A stretch of DNA of 64,000 nucleotides from Fundicoccus_A sp052115865 (GCF_052115865.1 NZ_JBQKME010000001.1:186001-250000); one strand, 5' to 3'; numbered from the stretch's first letter, positions 35,828 to 44,786 are shown. The notes: generated by a model not told the origin, from the letters alone. Numbers and translations are program-made.

Positions 35828-36529
35828 ATGCATCCATTAATTGAAACACTCAAAGGCAAACTGGTCATTTCATGCCAAGCCCTACCCGGCGAGCCCCTTT
35901 ATAAAGAAGAAGGCGGCGTCATGGTTCTTATGGCGAAAGCAGCTATCGAAGCCGGTGCCGTAGCAATTCGCGCCCAAGGACTGACGGACATCAAGCAAAT
36001 CAAAGAAGCTTTTGATATTCCTGTCATCGGCATCATTAAGAAAAACTACGACGGTTACGATTCCTATATTACCGCAACCATGGCTGAGGTCGACGCTCTG
36101 GTGGAAGCCGGCAGCGACATCATCGCCCTCGACGCCACCATGCGCAAACGCGGTGACGGCACAACCATTAACGACTTCGTCAAAACCATCAAAAATAAAT
36201 ATCCCCAGCAATTACTGATGGCGGATATCGCGACGCTAGAAGATGGTTTAAATGCAGCTGAACTAGGCTTTGACCTTATTGGTACAACCATGAATGGTTA
36301 CACTGAAGAAACAGCCAATCAAACAGAACCCAATTATGATTTGATGCGTGCCTTAGTCGAACAAACGGGCAAACCAATTGTCGCTGAAGGAAAACTAGCT
36401 TACCCACAAGACCTAGCCAAAGCCTACGAAACAGGTATCCATACCGCCGTTATCGGTGGCGCCATCACCCGCCCATTGGACATTGCCAGACGCTTTATAG
36501 CAGTAACACCTGATCAAATAAATAAATAA
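35828..36529 (+). CDS. nanE: N-acetylmannosamine-6-phosphate 2-epimerase
   Basis: A 233-residue TIM-barrel enzyme from ATG 35828 (MHPLIETLKGKLVISCQALP), the family's usual start; AAAGGAG lies 12 bases before it and an in-frame TTG at 35795 is too early. Signature segments: CQALPGEPLY, AGAVAIRAQG, IALDATMRKR, LMADIATLEDG and IVAEGKL. It converts ManNAc-6-P to GlcNAc-6-P in the sialic-acid pathway. It is translationally linked to the GH123-like gene and followed by nanA 24 bases later. nagA and nagB, needed for the next steps, are not in this window. Confidence 0.95.
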   Translation: MHPLIETLKGKLVISCQALPGEPLYKEEGGVMVLMAKAAIEAGAVAIRAQGLTDIKQIKEAFDIPVIGIIKKNYDGYDSYITATMAEVDALVEAGSDIIALDATMRKRGDGTTINDFVKTIKNKYPQQLLMADIATLEDGLNAAELGFDLIGTTMNGYTEETANQTEPNYDLMRALVEQTGKPIVAEGKLAYPQDLAKAYETGIHTAVIGGAITRPLDIARRFIAVTPDQINK

Positions 36530-36553
36530 AATATAAAAGAAGAGGTATTTATT

Positions 36554-37483
36554 ATGGATAAATTTGAAAAATATAAAGGGGTAATCCCAGCATTTTACGC
36601 ATGTTACGACGACGAAGGCAACATCAGCCCAGAACGCATTCACAAATTAGCCAAGCACTACTTAGAGGTAGGTGTGAAAGGTTTGTATGTCGGCGGTAGC
36701 TCGGGCGAATGTATTTACCATACCGTTGAAGAACGTAAATTAGTCTTGGAAGAAGTGATGAAAGCTGTTGGTGGAAAGATGACCATTATTGCCCACGTGG
36801 CTGCTGCAAGTACAGACCAGTCGATTGAATTGGCAAAACATGCAGAAACTTTAGGGGTCGATGCCTTAGCTGCGATTCCTCCAATCTATTTCCGTTTACC
36901 AGAGCATGCAATTGAAGGCTACTGGAATGATATTATGGATGCTACTGATTTGGACTTTATTGTATACAATATCCCTGGCACAACCGGTTATGCCTTAACA
37001 CCAACTTTATTGAAAAAATTAGTCCATAATGAAAAAGTCATCGGTGTGAAAAACTCATCCATGCCAATTCAAGATATATATTTATTTAAACATAACAGCC
37101 GCGCAGAATTCATCGTCTTCAACGGACCAGACGAGCAATTTGTTGGTGGCCGTGTGATGGGAGCAGACGGTGGAATCGGTGGTACTTATGGAGCAATGCC
37201 TGAATTATTCCTGGCTGCTGATCATGCGATTCGCCAAAATAATATCGAACTGGCTCGCGAAATCCAATACCGCATCAACGACATTATTTTCTCTTTCTTT
37301 GAGTGTGAAGGAAACATGTACGATGTGATTAAACTGATTTTGGCGAAACGCGATTTGAATATCGGTCGCGCCCGCAAACCATTACAATCTGCCACCGAAG
37401 CAGATAAGGCAAAAATCGACGCCATCGCTGCCAACATCGAAGACGCAGTCAATAAATACAAATCCGTCTACCAAGAAGCTTAA
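36554..37483 (+). CDS. nanA: N-acetylneuraminate lyase
   Basis: A 309-residue class I aldolase of the DapA/NanA family. The sialate-specific pattern is present: GGSSGECIYHTVEER near residue 48, the YNIPGTTGY tyrosine motif, and Schiff-base Lys166 in GVKNSS. It splits Neu5Ac into ManNAc and pyruvate in the cytoplasm. GAAGAGG precedes the ATG. Its product is used by NanK (38711) and then NanE. A terminator follows, so nanE-nanA ends one transcript. Confidence 0.95.
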   Translation: MDKFEKYKGVIPAFYACYDDEGNISPERIHKLAKHYLEVGVKGLYVGGSSGECIYHTVEERKLVLEEVMKAVGGKMTIIAHVAAASTDQSIELAKHAETLGVDALAAIPPIYFRLPEHAIEGYWNDIMDATDLDFIVYNIPGTTGYALTPTLLKKLVHNEKVIGVKNSSMPIQDIYLFKHNSRAEFIVFNGPDEQFVGGRVMGADGGIGGTYGAMPELFLAADHAIRQNNIELAREIQYRINDIIFSFFECEGNMYDVIKLILAKRDLNIGRARKPLQSATEADKAKIDAIAANIEDAVNKYKSVYQEA

Positions 37484-37499
37484 GCTAACTGACAATTCC

Positions 37500-37537
37500 A
37501 AGCCCTTTTCTTTCTAAGAGATAAGGGCTTTTAGTTT
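37500..37537 (+). terminator. Terminator after nanA
   Basis: AAGCCCTT / AAGGGCTT stem with a 15-base loop, followed by TTAGTTT. Confidence 0.65.
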
Positions 37538-37723
37538 AAAAAGACAAGTAAGGGGTTACTTGGGAGTGGAGTGGGCGCGGCGGTCGGATGAAAAGGGAAT
37601 AAAAGAGCCCATATAATTCAGATTATAGGTTTAATGCTACTTTCTATGGGAAATAAGGGGCTACGCGATCTAGTTAATTTATACAATTTTTGGACTTGAC
37701 TGAGTTGAATGTAATGAAGCCCT

Positions 37724-37931
37724 GTTCCCTGGCACATCTTCTGAATTATATGCCATGGAGAGCCATTCCCTGGCACATCTTTTGAATTATATGCCATGGC
37801 GAGCCTTGCCCCGGCACATCTTTTGAATTATATGCCTTGGACGGTCATTCCCTGGCACATAATTTAGATTATATGCTTAATAAGCACTCCATTCAGCACA
37901 CCCTTTAGATTATATGCTTAATGAGCATCAC
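37724..37931. repeat. 41-bp tandem array, GGCACATC family (5 units)
   Basis: GGCACATC-like motifs start at 37731, 37772, 37813, 37854 and, decayed, 37895: a constant 41-base step. Each unit pairs TGGCACAT with ATATGCCA (one mismatch) around a loop of about 10 bases. Sequence is unrelated to the adjacent array that starts 50 bases later. A lone half unit of the other family (GGTCGGATGAAAAG) lies near 37581. The rest of 37540-37720 has no gene. Confidence 0.85.
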
Positions 37932-37981
37932 ATTTGGTCTTAACTTATTAAATTTACACAAGATTGAACTAGATAAGATAA

Positions 37982-38590
37982 TTTCATCCGAGCGGTTGGT
38001 GCGCGGTCGTATGAAAAGGTAGTTTCATCCGAGCGGCTGGTGCGCGGTCGGATGAAAAAGTGATTTCATCCGAGCGGTTGTTGCGCGCTCGTTTGAAAAG
38101 GTGGTTTCATCCGAGCGGCCAGTGTGCGGTCGTTTGAAAAGCTGATTTCATCCGAACGGCTGTCTCGCGGTTGTATGAAAAGGTAGTTTCATCCGAGCGG
38201 TTGTTGCGCGGTCGTTTGAAAAGCTGATTTCATCCGAGCGGTTGGTGCGCGGTCGTATGAAAAGGTAGTTTCATCCGAGCGGTTGGTGTGCGCTCGGATG
38301 AAAAGGTAGTTTCATCCGAGCGGCTGGTGCGCGGTCGGATGAAAAAGTGATTTCATCCGAGCGGTTGGTGTGCGGTCGGATGAAAAAGTGATTTCATCCG
38401 AGCGGTTGGTGCGCGGTCGGATGAAAAGGTAGTTTCATCAGAGCGGCTGGTGCGCGGTCGTATGAAAAAGTGGTTTCATCCGAGCGGTTGGTGTGCGGTC
38501 GTTTGAAAAGGTAGTTTCATCCGAGCGGTTGTTGCGCGGTCGGATGAAAAAGTGATTTCATCCGAGCGGCTGGTTTGCGGCTGGATCGTC
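37982..38590. repeat. 41-bp hairpin array, TTTCATCCGAGCG family (15 units)
   Basis: Units start at 37982 and every 41 bases to 38556, fifteen in all, with no indel. The unit at 38269 has a perfect 13-bp stem, TTTCATCCGAGCG with CGCTCGGATGAAA. The last unit decays into the nanK leader. A reading frame entering nanK from inside the array is an accident of the repeat. Confidence 0.97.
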
Positions 38591-38710
38591 CCGTTTGAAA
38601 TGATGATTTCACCCTACCACGTCACCCAGCACCACCCAATACAAGTTGTCGCGCCACCTACACATACACCAACCCAACCCCAAATACAATCTAAACGGAG
38701 GTATATCTAC

Positions 38711-39595
38711 ATGATCGCATTAATCGATATCGGCGGGACGCAAATTAAATACGGTATCATGAATACCAACACTGAAACAGCGCGGACACTGGGTAGCATT
38801 GACACAGCTACCGACCTGCCTGATTTCAATATTCTTGATAGAATTGATATTGCCATCGAGCACATAAAGGAAGATTACACGATAAGAGGGATTGCGATTT
38901 CTTCGGCTGGTGTGGTCAACCCAACCACTGGGAAAATTGTTCACGCCAACCCCAATATTCCAAATTACGCCAATACATCGCTGAAAGAAATCCTTGAAAA
39001 TAAATATAACCTGCCTGTTTCCGTTGAAAATGACGTGAATGCAGCCTTGCTTGGTGAGATTTATTTCGGAAAACATCAATCGGTGAGTTCGGCGATTATG
39101 CTGACGATCGGGACGGGTGTCGGCGGGGCGCTCTTCCTGAACCATCAAATTTATCATGGTTATTCGTTTTCAGCGGGGGAAGTAGGCTATACCTTCCTAA
39201 ATGACCAAAATATTGAAGAGGTTGTATCCGCTCGCGCGCTCGTCAATCGCGTCCAACAACAAACGCCCCATGAAAAAGTCGATGGTTTCTATATTTTCAA
39301 GGAGCTGGAAAAAGGCAATCCGGAAATCGCCCGTATCCTAGACGATTATTGCCAGCAACTCGCTAAAGCCATTATTAACCAAGTTAGCCTGCTCAATCCT
39401 GAACTGGTAATCCTAGGCGGCGGCATCATGGAGCAGACCGGCTATTTCGAACCGCAACTGACGAAATATTTCAATCAATTTTATACCAACCATTACGCCA
39501 GCCAGCGCACAACCATCACTTTTGCAACCCTTGGTAATACCGCAGGTATGCTTGGCGCCTACCAGCACTTTAAAAATCAACACCCAAATAAATAA
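38711..39595 (+). CDS. nanK: ROK-family N-acetylmannosamine kinase
   Basis: A 294-residue kinase starting at ATG 38711, 9 bases after CGGAGG. The ATP-binding DIGGTQIKYG is at the N-terminus, with VENDVNAALLGE and IGTGVGGALF as the sugar-binding and phosphate motifs, and LVILGGGIME near the end. The zinc-binding CxCGxxGC motif of classic ROK kinases is absent, as I read GEVGYTFLNDQ in its place. By context it phosphorylates ManNAc released by NanA. The gene is separated from nanA by two repeat arrays. Confidence 0.88.
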   Translation: MIALIDIGGTQIKYGIMNTNTETARTLGSIDTATDLPDFNILDRIDIAIEHIKEDYTIRGIAISSAGVVNPTTGKIVHANPNIPNYANTSLKEILENKYNLPVSVENDVNAALLGEIYFGKHQSVSSAIMLTIGTGVGGALFLNHQIYHGYSFSAGEVGYTFLNDQNIEEVVSARALVNRVQQQTPHEKVDGFYIFKELEKGNPEIARILDDYCQQLAKAIINQVSLLNPELVILGGGIMEQTGYFEPQLTKYFNQFYTNHYASQRTTITFATLGNTAGMLGAYQHFKNQHPNK

Positions 39596-39628
39596 CGTAA
39601 TCACAACCATCCAGAGGAGTACAAAACA

Positions 39629-40415
39629 ATGACAGAAGTTAACCCTAATTTATCGGAGGCACAAATTTTATTTGAGAGCCGCCGATTAGATGATCTGTCT
39701 ATCGACAATGTTGCGAGCTATCGTATTCCTGCCTTGCTAAAAAAAAACCATCATTGCTGGCGTTGACCAACGTCACGACCACCATTGGGACTGGGGCAAT
39801 ATTGATATGGTAATCCGCCGTTCACAAGACAATGGACAAAGTTGGGGACCGATGATTCTCATCGTGGATTTACAAACAAATCCAAATGCCGAAAACGAAG
39901 AAATTAATTCAGCTATGAACATTGATATGACAATGATTCAGGATCAAAAAAAACAGAAAGAATTTTTTCAATTTTTGATATGTTTCCAGAGATTCGTGGC
40001 TCGTATGGAATTTTAGAAGACAACCGTCTCAGGGCAGAAAACAACAAAGAAATGTATAAAGAAGTACAACATGTGACCATAGACGGGCAGGCATACCTTG
40101 CGCTTTACAAAGAAAACGAAACAGAAGCTTACACTGTTCGAGATAATGGTCAGGTTTCCACACCGACTAATGAAGCGACCGCCTACAAAGTGATTACCCA
40201 TTCAACGAATCCATCTTATCATGATCTTGGAGATATTTATTTAGATGAAGAAAAGATTGGGAATGTGTTTTTCATTACGAATTCAAGTTCGCCGTTTCGA
40301 ATGGCAAAAGGCATGTTTTTATGGCTATCGTATTCGGATGATGAGGGGCAAGCTTGACGCTACATGCTGGACCGCACAAGTGATGCTCAATTGGGCCTAT
40401 TTAACTGAAGAATAA
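39629..40415 (+). pseudogene. Decayed, 3'-truncated sialidase copy
   Basis: ATG 39629 after AGAGGAG begins a protein parallel to the intact sialidase downstream (FESRRLDDLSIDNVASYRIPALL). A frameshift occurs at the A-run near 39750, another in the A-run near 39950, and reading resumes in new frames to YSDDEGQA, where it breaks up and stops at about 40413. The match to the intact gene covers about its first half. The copy is thus a tandem duplication that has lost its function. Confidence 0.85.
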
Positions 40416-40450
40416 ATATCACTGCAAAAAAACTTAAAAGGAGTTCTAAG

Positions 40451-41911
40451 ATGACAAAATTAACTGATGCGACAATGGTATTCGAAAGTCGTTTGCTAGA
40501 AGATACAACAACCGAGAAGGTTGCAAGCTATCGTATTCCTTCTCTCTTAAAAAGCAAAAAAGGCACACTAATTGCCGGGATTGACCAGCGCCATCAACAT
40601 CAAAATGACTGGGGTGACATTGACATGGTCGTCCGTCGTTCCGAGGATAATGGTAAAACTTGGGGCGATATTATTACGATTGTAGATTTACAAACCAACC
40701 CTGATGCGGAATTTCCAGACTATGGAACGCCGGTTAATATTGATATGACCTTGATCCAAGATCCAGAATCTGAACGTATTTATTCGATTTTTGGAATGTA
40801 TCCAGAAATCCGGGGATTATTTGGGATGATGAGTGATAATAAAGAATTGATCGATCAAGGGAAAGAGCCATTTGATGATAAACAATTTATTGAAATTGAT
40901 GGCAAGTATTATTTAGCTTTGTATAAAGACAATGAAAAAGAAGCCCACACGGTTCGTGAAGAAGGCGTTGTCTACACACCAGCGGGTGAAGCAACCAACT
41001 ACACTGTAAAATTAACGTCTGAAACGGCACCTTATCGTGATTTAGGGGATATTTATTTGGATGGGGAAAGAATTGGGAATGTATATTTCATTACAAATTC
41101 TAAATCACCGTTTAGGATTGCGCGCAGTATGTATTTGTGGTTGTCGTATTCGGATGATGAGGGCTTGACTTGGTCATGTCCGGAGGATATTACCGCGCAG
41201 GTGAAATTGCCATGGATGAAATTTTATGGGATTGGGCCGGGCGTTAGTTTGACTTTACATACGGGTGAACATAAGGGGCGGATGTTAGCGCCGACCTATT
41301 CGACCAACCATCATTATATACTGGATGGATCGCAGTCTTCGCGGATGATTTATTCCGATGATAATGGGAAGACTTGGCAGTCGGGTGAGGCGGTAAATGA
41401 TAACCGCACATTAGCCGACGGGACAACCATTCATTCGTCGACGATGGATCACAGCGCCGAACAAAATACCGAAGCGGTTGGGGTTCAGTTGAATTCAGGT
41501 ACAGTATTAATGTTCATGCGTAACTTGTCCGGTAGCGTCCAATCAGCGCGCAGCCTCGATGGCGGCCAAACTTGGGAAAATGAAATCGTTCAACACGATG
41601 GTATCAATGACGTCTACTGTCAAATGACGGCTATTCAAACCGTTCAAGACGGCCAAGAGTATATTTTGCTGGTGAATGCGGATGGGCCAAAGAGAACCAA
41701 TGGTGTGGTGCGCGTCGCCAAAGTTAACGAAGATGATAGTTTGACCTGGTTAAGCAAAAAATTAATTCAAGAAGGCAAGTATGCCTATAATGCGATTCAA
41801 CAAATTGGACCGGATTCATTTGGTGTGTTATACGAACATTCGGATGATGATCACCATGAATATTGCATCTTGTATAAAGCATTTGATTGGGCGTTTTTAA
41901 TGGAACAATAA
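40451..41911 (+). CDS. Exo-alpha-sialidase (GH33-like), cytoplasmic
   Basis: A 486-residue protein with the sialidase Arg motif YRIP (Arg28) and four Asp-boxes: RSEDNGKTW, YSDDEGLTW, YSDDNGKTW and SLDGGQTW. Sialidases cleave terminal Neu5Ac from glycans. There is no signal peptide or wall anchor, unlike most Gram-positive sialidases, so it should act on imported glycans. An insertion after the second strand (residues about 95-185) sets it apart from NanA/NanB-type enzymes. AAAGGAG precedes the ATG. It ends the nan part of the locus, with its own terminator. Confidence 0.88.
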   Translation: MTKLTDATMVFESRLLEDTTTEKVASYRIPSLLKSKKGTLIAGIDQRHQHQNDWGDIDMVVRRSEDNGKTWGDIITIVDLQTNPDAEFPDYGTPVNIDMTLIQDPESERIYSIFGMYPEIRGLFGMMSDNKELIDQGKEPFDDKQFIEIDGKYYLALYKDNEKEAHTVREEGVVYTPAGEATNYTVKLTSETAPYRDLGDIYLDGERIGNVYFITNSKSPFRIARSMYLWLSYSDDEGLTWSCPEDITAQVKLPWMKFYGIGPGVSLTLHTGEHKGRMLAPTYSTNHHYILDGSQSSRMIYSDDNGKTWQSGEAVNDNRTLADGTTIHSSTMDHSAEQNTEAVGVQLNSGTVLMFMRNLSGSVQSARSLDGGQTWENEIVQHDGINDVYCQMTAIQTVQDGQEYILLVNADGPKRTNGVVRVAKVNEDDSLTWLSKKLIQEGKYAYNAIQQIGPDSFGVLYEHSDDDHHEYCILYKAFDWAFLMEQ

Positions 41912-41920
41912 TATGAATAT

Positions 41921-41954
41921 AAGGGTTCTGCGTTCAGCAGAGCCCTTTTTTTTT
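41921..41954 (+). terminator. Terminator after the sialidase gene
   Basis: AAGGGTTCTGC / GCAGAGCCCTT stem with a 5-base loop and eight T residues. Confidence 0.92.
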
Positions 41955-41967
41955 GGTTCTACAACAA

Positions 41968-42003
41968 ATGAGGTTGATGACGAAAATTTGTCATCAACCT
42001 CAT
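41968..42003. repeat. Strong palindrome in a 500-bp gene-free stretch
   Basis: ATGAGGTTGATGAC (41968-41981) and GTCATCAACCTCAT (41990-42003) pair perfectly around an 8-base loop. TCATCAACCT recurs at about 42464, close to the gtfA terminator. Between them (42004-42410) there are open frames on both strands (for example 41959-42333 on minus), but none has a recognisable family or good ribosome site. The stretch may be a degraded insertion sequence. Confidence 0.5.
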
Positions 42004-42407
42004 CTTTGATTCAACGTAAAAATGCAGACAATCATTATATTGATCATATACTAAAAATGCGCAAACTAAATTAGCTATCGTTAGCAAGGAGTAGTCAACC
42101 AACAAGCTAAATAAATAAGAAGTGACAGAACGCATACCCTCTAACTCGAAAAGAGTACTTGCGATTGCCAAACGCATTTCTAGCAGTAAATAAATCCATT
42201 GAAAAGGGATGCTGTAAAAATTTTTGTGACACGTTGACCTTCTTTCTTCCCATATTCCATCATAGCTGTTATAGAGAAATCCCAAAGGTATCTCGCGTTC
42301 CCCAAACAAGTTATCATATAATTCTAAAAACAATACTTATGTTTATCGTAATTACAGCGATTATAAAAATCGAATCTTATTTACGCCACGACTCTATGAA
42401 CTCAAAC

Positions 42408-42450
42408 AAACAAAAAGGTCAAGCCACATAAAAAATGTTGCTTGACCTTT
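42408..42450 (-). terminator. Terminator of the msm operon
   Basis: On the minus strand AAAGGTCAAGC / GCTTGACCTTT is followed by TTTGTTTG, about 45 bases after the gtfA stop. Confidence 0.85.
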
Positions 42451-42494
42451 AAATGATTTTTCATCAACCTTATTTGAGACAAACCACCAATAAA

Positions 42495-43940
42495 TCACAC
42501 ATTCTTCCAAATAACTTGATCGTTATCTTTAATTACAACCGTTCCATCTTTAAAATCAATATACAGGCTAGCGGTAGCTTTTTCTACACGACCTTTTCGA
42601 GTAATTAAAATAGAGTTTTCATCCTCAGTTGTAACCGCTATGGAACCATCTAAGTCAAAGGCTGAACTTTGATTTCTGAATTCGCAGAGCATCAGAATAT
42701 CTTTGACCACACCTCGTTCTAGCTCTTCTTCGGCTTCAGCTAATGAATAGTAATGACGATTAATATTTCGACCTTCCTTAGTCGCTTCCAACAATTCAAT
42801 ATCGTTTTTCCCAGCTAAAAGACCAACATAATAAATTTGTGGAATTCCTGGAGCAAAAATTTGAATCGCACGAGCAACGAAATAATCAAAGTCATCCTCA
42901 CCAAGCGCACTATAGTAAGTTGAATTAATTTGATAAATATCTAAATTATTATAGGCTTCACTGGAGTAGATTTTCTTCACATTCGCACCGACAGAATATA
43001 ATTTTTCGCTAGTATAATCAATTTCTTCATCGGTTAGAATATCCTTAGCATCGACAACGCCAATCCCGTCATGGGTATCCAAAGTTGTAAATTGTTTCAT
43101 CGGGGACTTCATTAACCAAGCTGCCAATCGGTCAGTTTTACCACTATACAAGCTATACAGAACAACCATTGGCAAAGCAAAATCATAAATATAATAATCT
43201 CGATCACTTAATTTATGCTGGATGGTATAATGCTCGTGAATTTCAGGTAATATTGTTAACCCTTGGTCGCCGGCCATCTTATCAACTGTTTCAAGCAATT
43301 CAAATACTTCTGGTTCGACAAAGAAACAATTTGTATCCAATTTTTTAATCGCATAAGCAAAGGCATCGAGGCGAATGATTGAAGCACCATTAGCTTTAAA
43401 ATCCTCAAAAGTCTCTTGGATATACTCTAAGGTAATTGCTTTCGTGACATCTAAATCAATTTGTTCTTCACCGAAAGTATTCCAAACCTGTGTCGATTCT
43501 CCGTTTGCAAAGGTCACCTCCTGAAATGGTGGCTTGTCTTTACGTTTATATATTAAATCGATATCTTCATCGGTAGGACGATCTTCTGGGAAAAACTCCT
43601 GAACATCAATAAATAAATCTTTATATTTTGATTGCTTACCATGCTCAACAAAATCTTGAAAATAATGAGATTGCTTAGAAATATGATTAACCATAAAGTC
43701 AAACATCAAATAATAATCTTCACTCAAACGCTTAATATCCGACCAATCGCCAAAATTCTCATCTGCCATATCGTATCTTGTTGGTGCAAAACCACGGTCA
43801 CCTGTAGAAGGGAAGAAAGGGAGGATGTGGATTCCTCCAATGGCTTTGCTGAGGTATTTATTCATAAAAGAACTGAGGTCTTTAAGGTTTTCACCAATGG
43901 AATCGGGGTAGGTAATTAGCATTACTTTGTTTTCAATCAT
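42495..43940 (-). CDS. gtfA: Sucrose phosphorylase (GH13 subfamily 18)
   Basis: A 481-residue cytoplasmic enzyme of normal length. Seen: GGIHILPFFPSTGDRGFAP at the N-terminus, the nucleophile region IIRLDAFAYA, the acid/base region ILPEIHEHY, and TLDTHDGIGVVD. It splits sucrose with phosphate into glucose-1-phosphate and fructose. It is last in the aga-msmE-msmF-msmG-gtfA order, the same as in the S. mutans msm locus, where Aga frees sucrose from raffinose and GtfA splits it. msmK, the usual ATPase gene, does not follow. Confidence 0.95.
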   Translation of the reverse strand: MIENKVMLITYPDSIGENLKDLSSFMNKYLSKAIGGIHILPFFPSTGDRGFAPTRYDMADENFGDWSDIKRLSEDYYLMFDFMVNHISKQSHYFQDFVEHGKQSKYKDLFIDVQEFFPEDRPTDEDIDLIYKRKDKPPFQEVTFANGESTQVWNTFGEEQIDLDVTKAITLEYIQETFEDFKANGASIIRLDAFAYAIKKLDTNCFFVEPEVFELLETVDKMAGDQGLTILPEIHEHYTIQHKLSDRDYYIYDFALPMVVLYSLYSGKTDRLAAWLMKSPMKQFTTLDTHDGIGVVDAKDILTDEEIDYTSEKLYSVGANVKKIYSSEAYNNLDIYQINSTYYSALGEDDFDYFVARAIQIFAPGIPQIYYVGLLAGKNDIELLEATKEGRNINRHYYSLAEAEEELERGVVKDILMLCEFRNQSSAFDLDGSIAVTTEDENSILITRKGRVEKATASLYIDFKDGTVVIKDNDQVIWKNV

Positions 43941-43958
43941 TATTTCATTCCTGCCTTT

Positions 43959-44786
43959 CTATTTAACAGAACCACTTGTCATACCTGCGATAATATTCTT
44001 TTGGAAGCGTAGGTAAACAATTAAAATAGCAATTATACCAATAACATAAGAAGCAAATGAAGGACCAAAATCAAGGAAATATTGTCCTTGGTAATTATAT
44101 TGGAATAAAGGTAAAGTCCATGAGCTTTTATCACGGTTTAAGATTAACAATGGCAATAAGAAGTCATTCCAAATCCATAAAGCATTTAAAATGATGGTTG
44201 TTGCGTGCATTGGTTTCAAAATCGGAAAGATCACACGGAAGTAGGTTTGGATTTTTCCTGCACCATCAATCTCGGCAGCTTCATCCAATTCTTCAGGTAT
44301 TGAACCTTGAATATAACCTGTATATAAAAACAGAGTCTGTGGAACAGAAAAAGTTAAATACAAAATAATTAAGCCGGGAATATTCATTAAATCAAAGCGG
44401 CTCATCAAGTTGGTAATGGGTAACATCACCACTTGAAAGGGAACGAAAATCCCAATAATCAGTAAAAAGTACAAGATACGATAACTTTTGTGTTTACGCA
44501 TATTACGCGCCACAGCATAAGCGGCTAGTGGTACAACGAGGGTAATCAGTAAAATGGACACTACCGAAATAATCGTTGAATTCACAAAATGAACCACTAA
44601 ACCATCGTTAAAGACACGTTCATAGTTGACTGTTGTAAATGGATTCGGTAAGCCAAAGAAATCACCTGTAATATTGGCGGTTGTTTTAAATGAACTCGTT
44701 ACCGTTAAATAAAGCGGAACTAAAATTACTAGTAGGCCTAAGACAAGTAAAATAAAGGCAAACCAGTTGGTCTTTGTTTTCTTCAT
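43959..44786 (-). CDS. msmG: Multiple-sugar ABC importer permease MsmG
   Basis: A 275-residue CUT1 permease with six membrane segments; the EAA loop is PEELDEAAEIDGAGKIQTYF and the C-terminus is the usual FQKNIIAGMTSGSVK. The start is set at ATG 44786 (MKKTKTNW), since GTG at 44801 is overlapped by the GAGGAAA ribosome site. It pairs with MsmF to import raffinose-type sugars or isomaltosides. Confidence 0.93.
   Translation of the reverse strand: MKKTKTNWFAFILLVLGLLVILVPLYLTVTSSFKTTANITGDFFGLPNPFTTVNYERVFNDGLVVHFVNSTIISVVSILLITLVVPLAAYAVARNMRKHKSYRILYFLLIIGIFVPFQVVMLPITNLMSRFDLMNIPGLIILYLTFSVPQTLFLYTGYIQGSIPEELDEAAEIDGAGKIQTYFRVIFPILKPMHATTIILNALWIWNDFLLPLLILNRDKSSWTLPLFQYNYQGQYFLDFGPSFASYVIGIIAILIVYLRFQKNIIAGMTSGSVK

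Noticed and set aside
38552..38710. N-terminal extension of nanK
   Set aside because: It would translate the end of the repeat array; the ATG at 38711 has a strong ribosome site and begins the conserved ROK motif.
41959..42333. 124-residue minus-strand protein
   Set aside because: It overlaps the terminator palindrome, lacks a ribosome site and shows no recognisable domain; kept only as a comment on the region.
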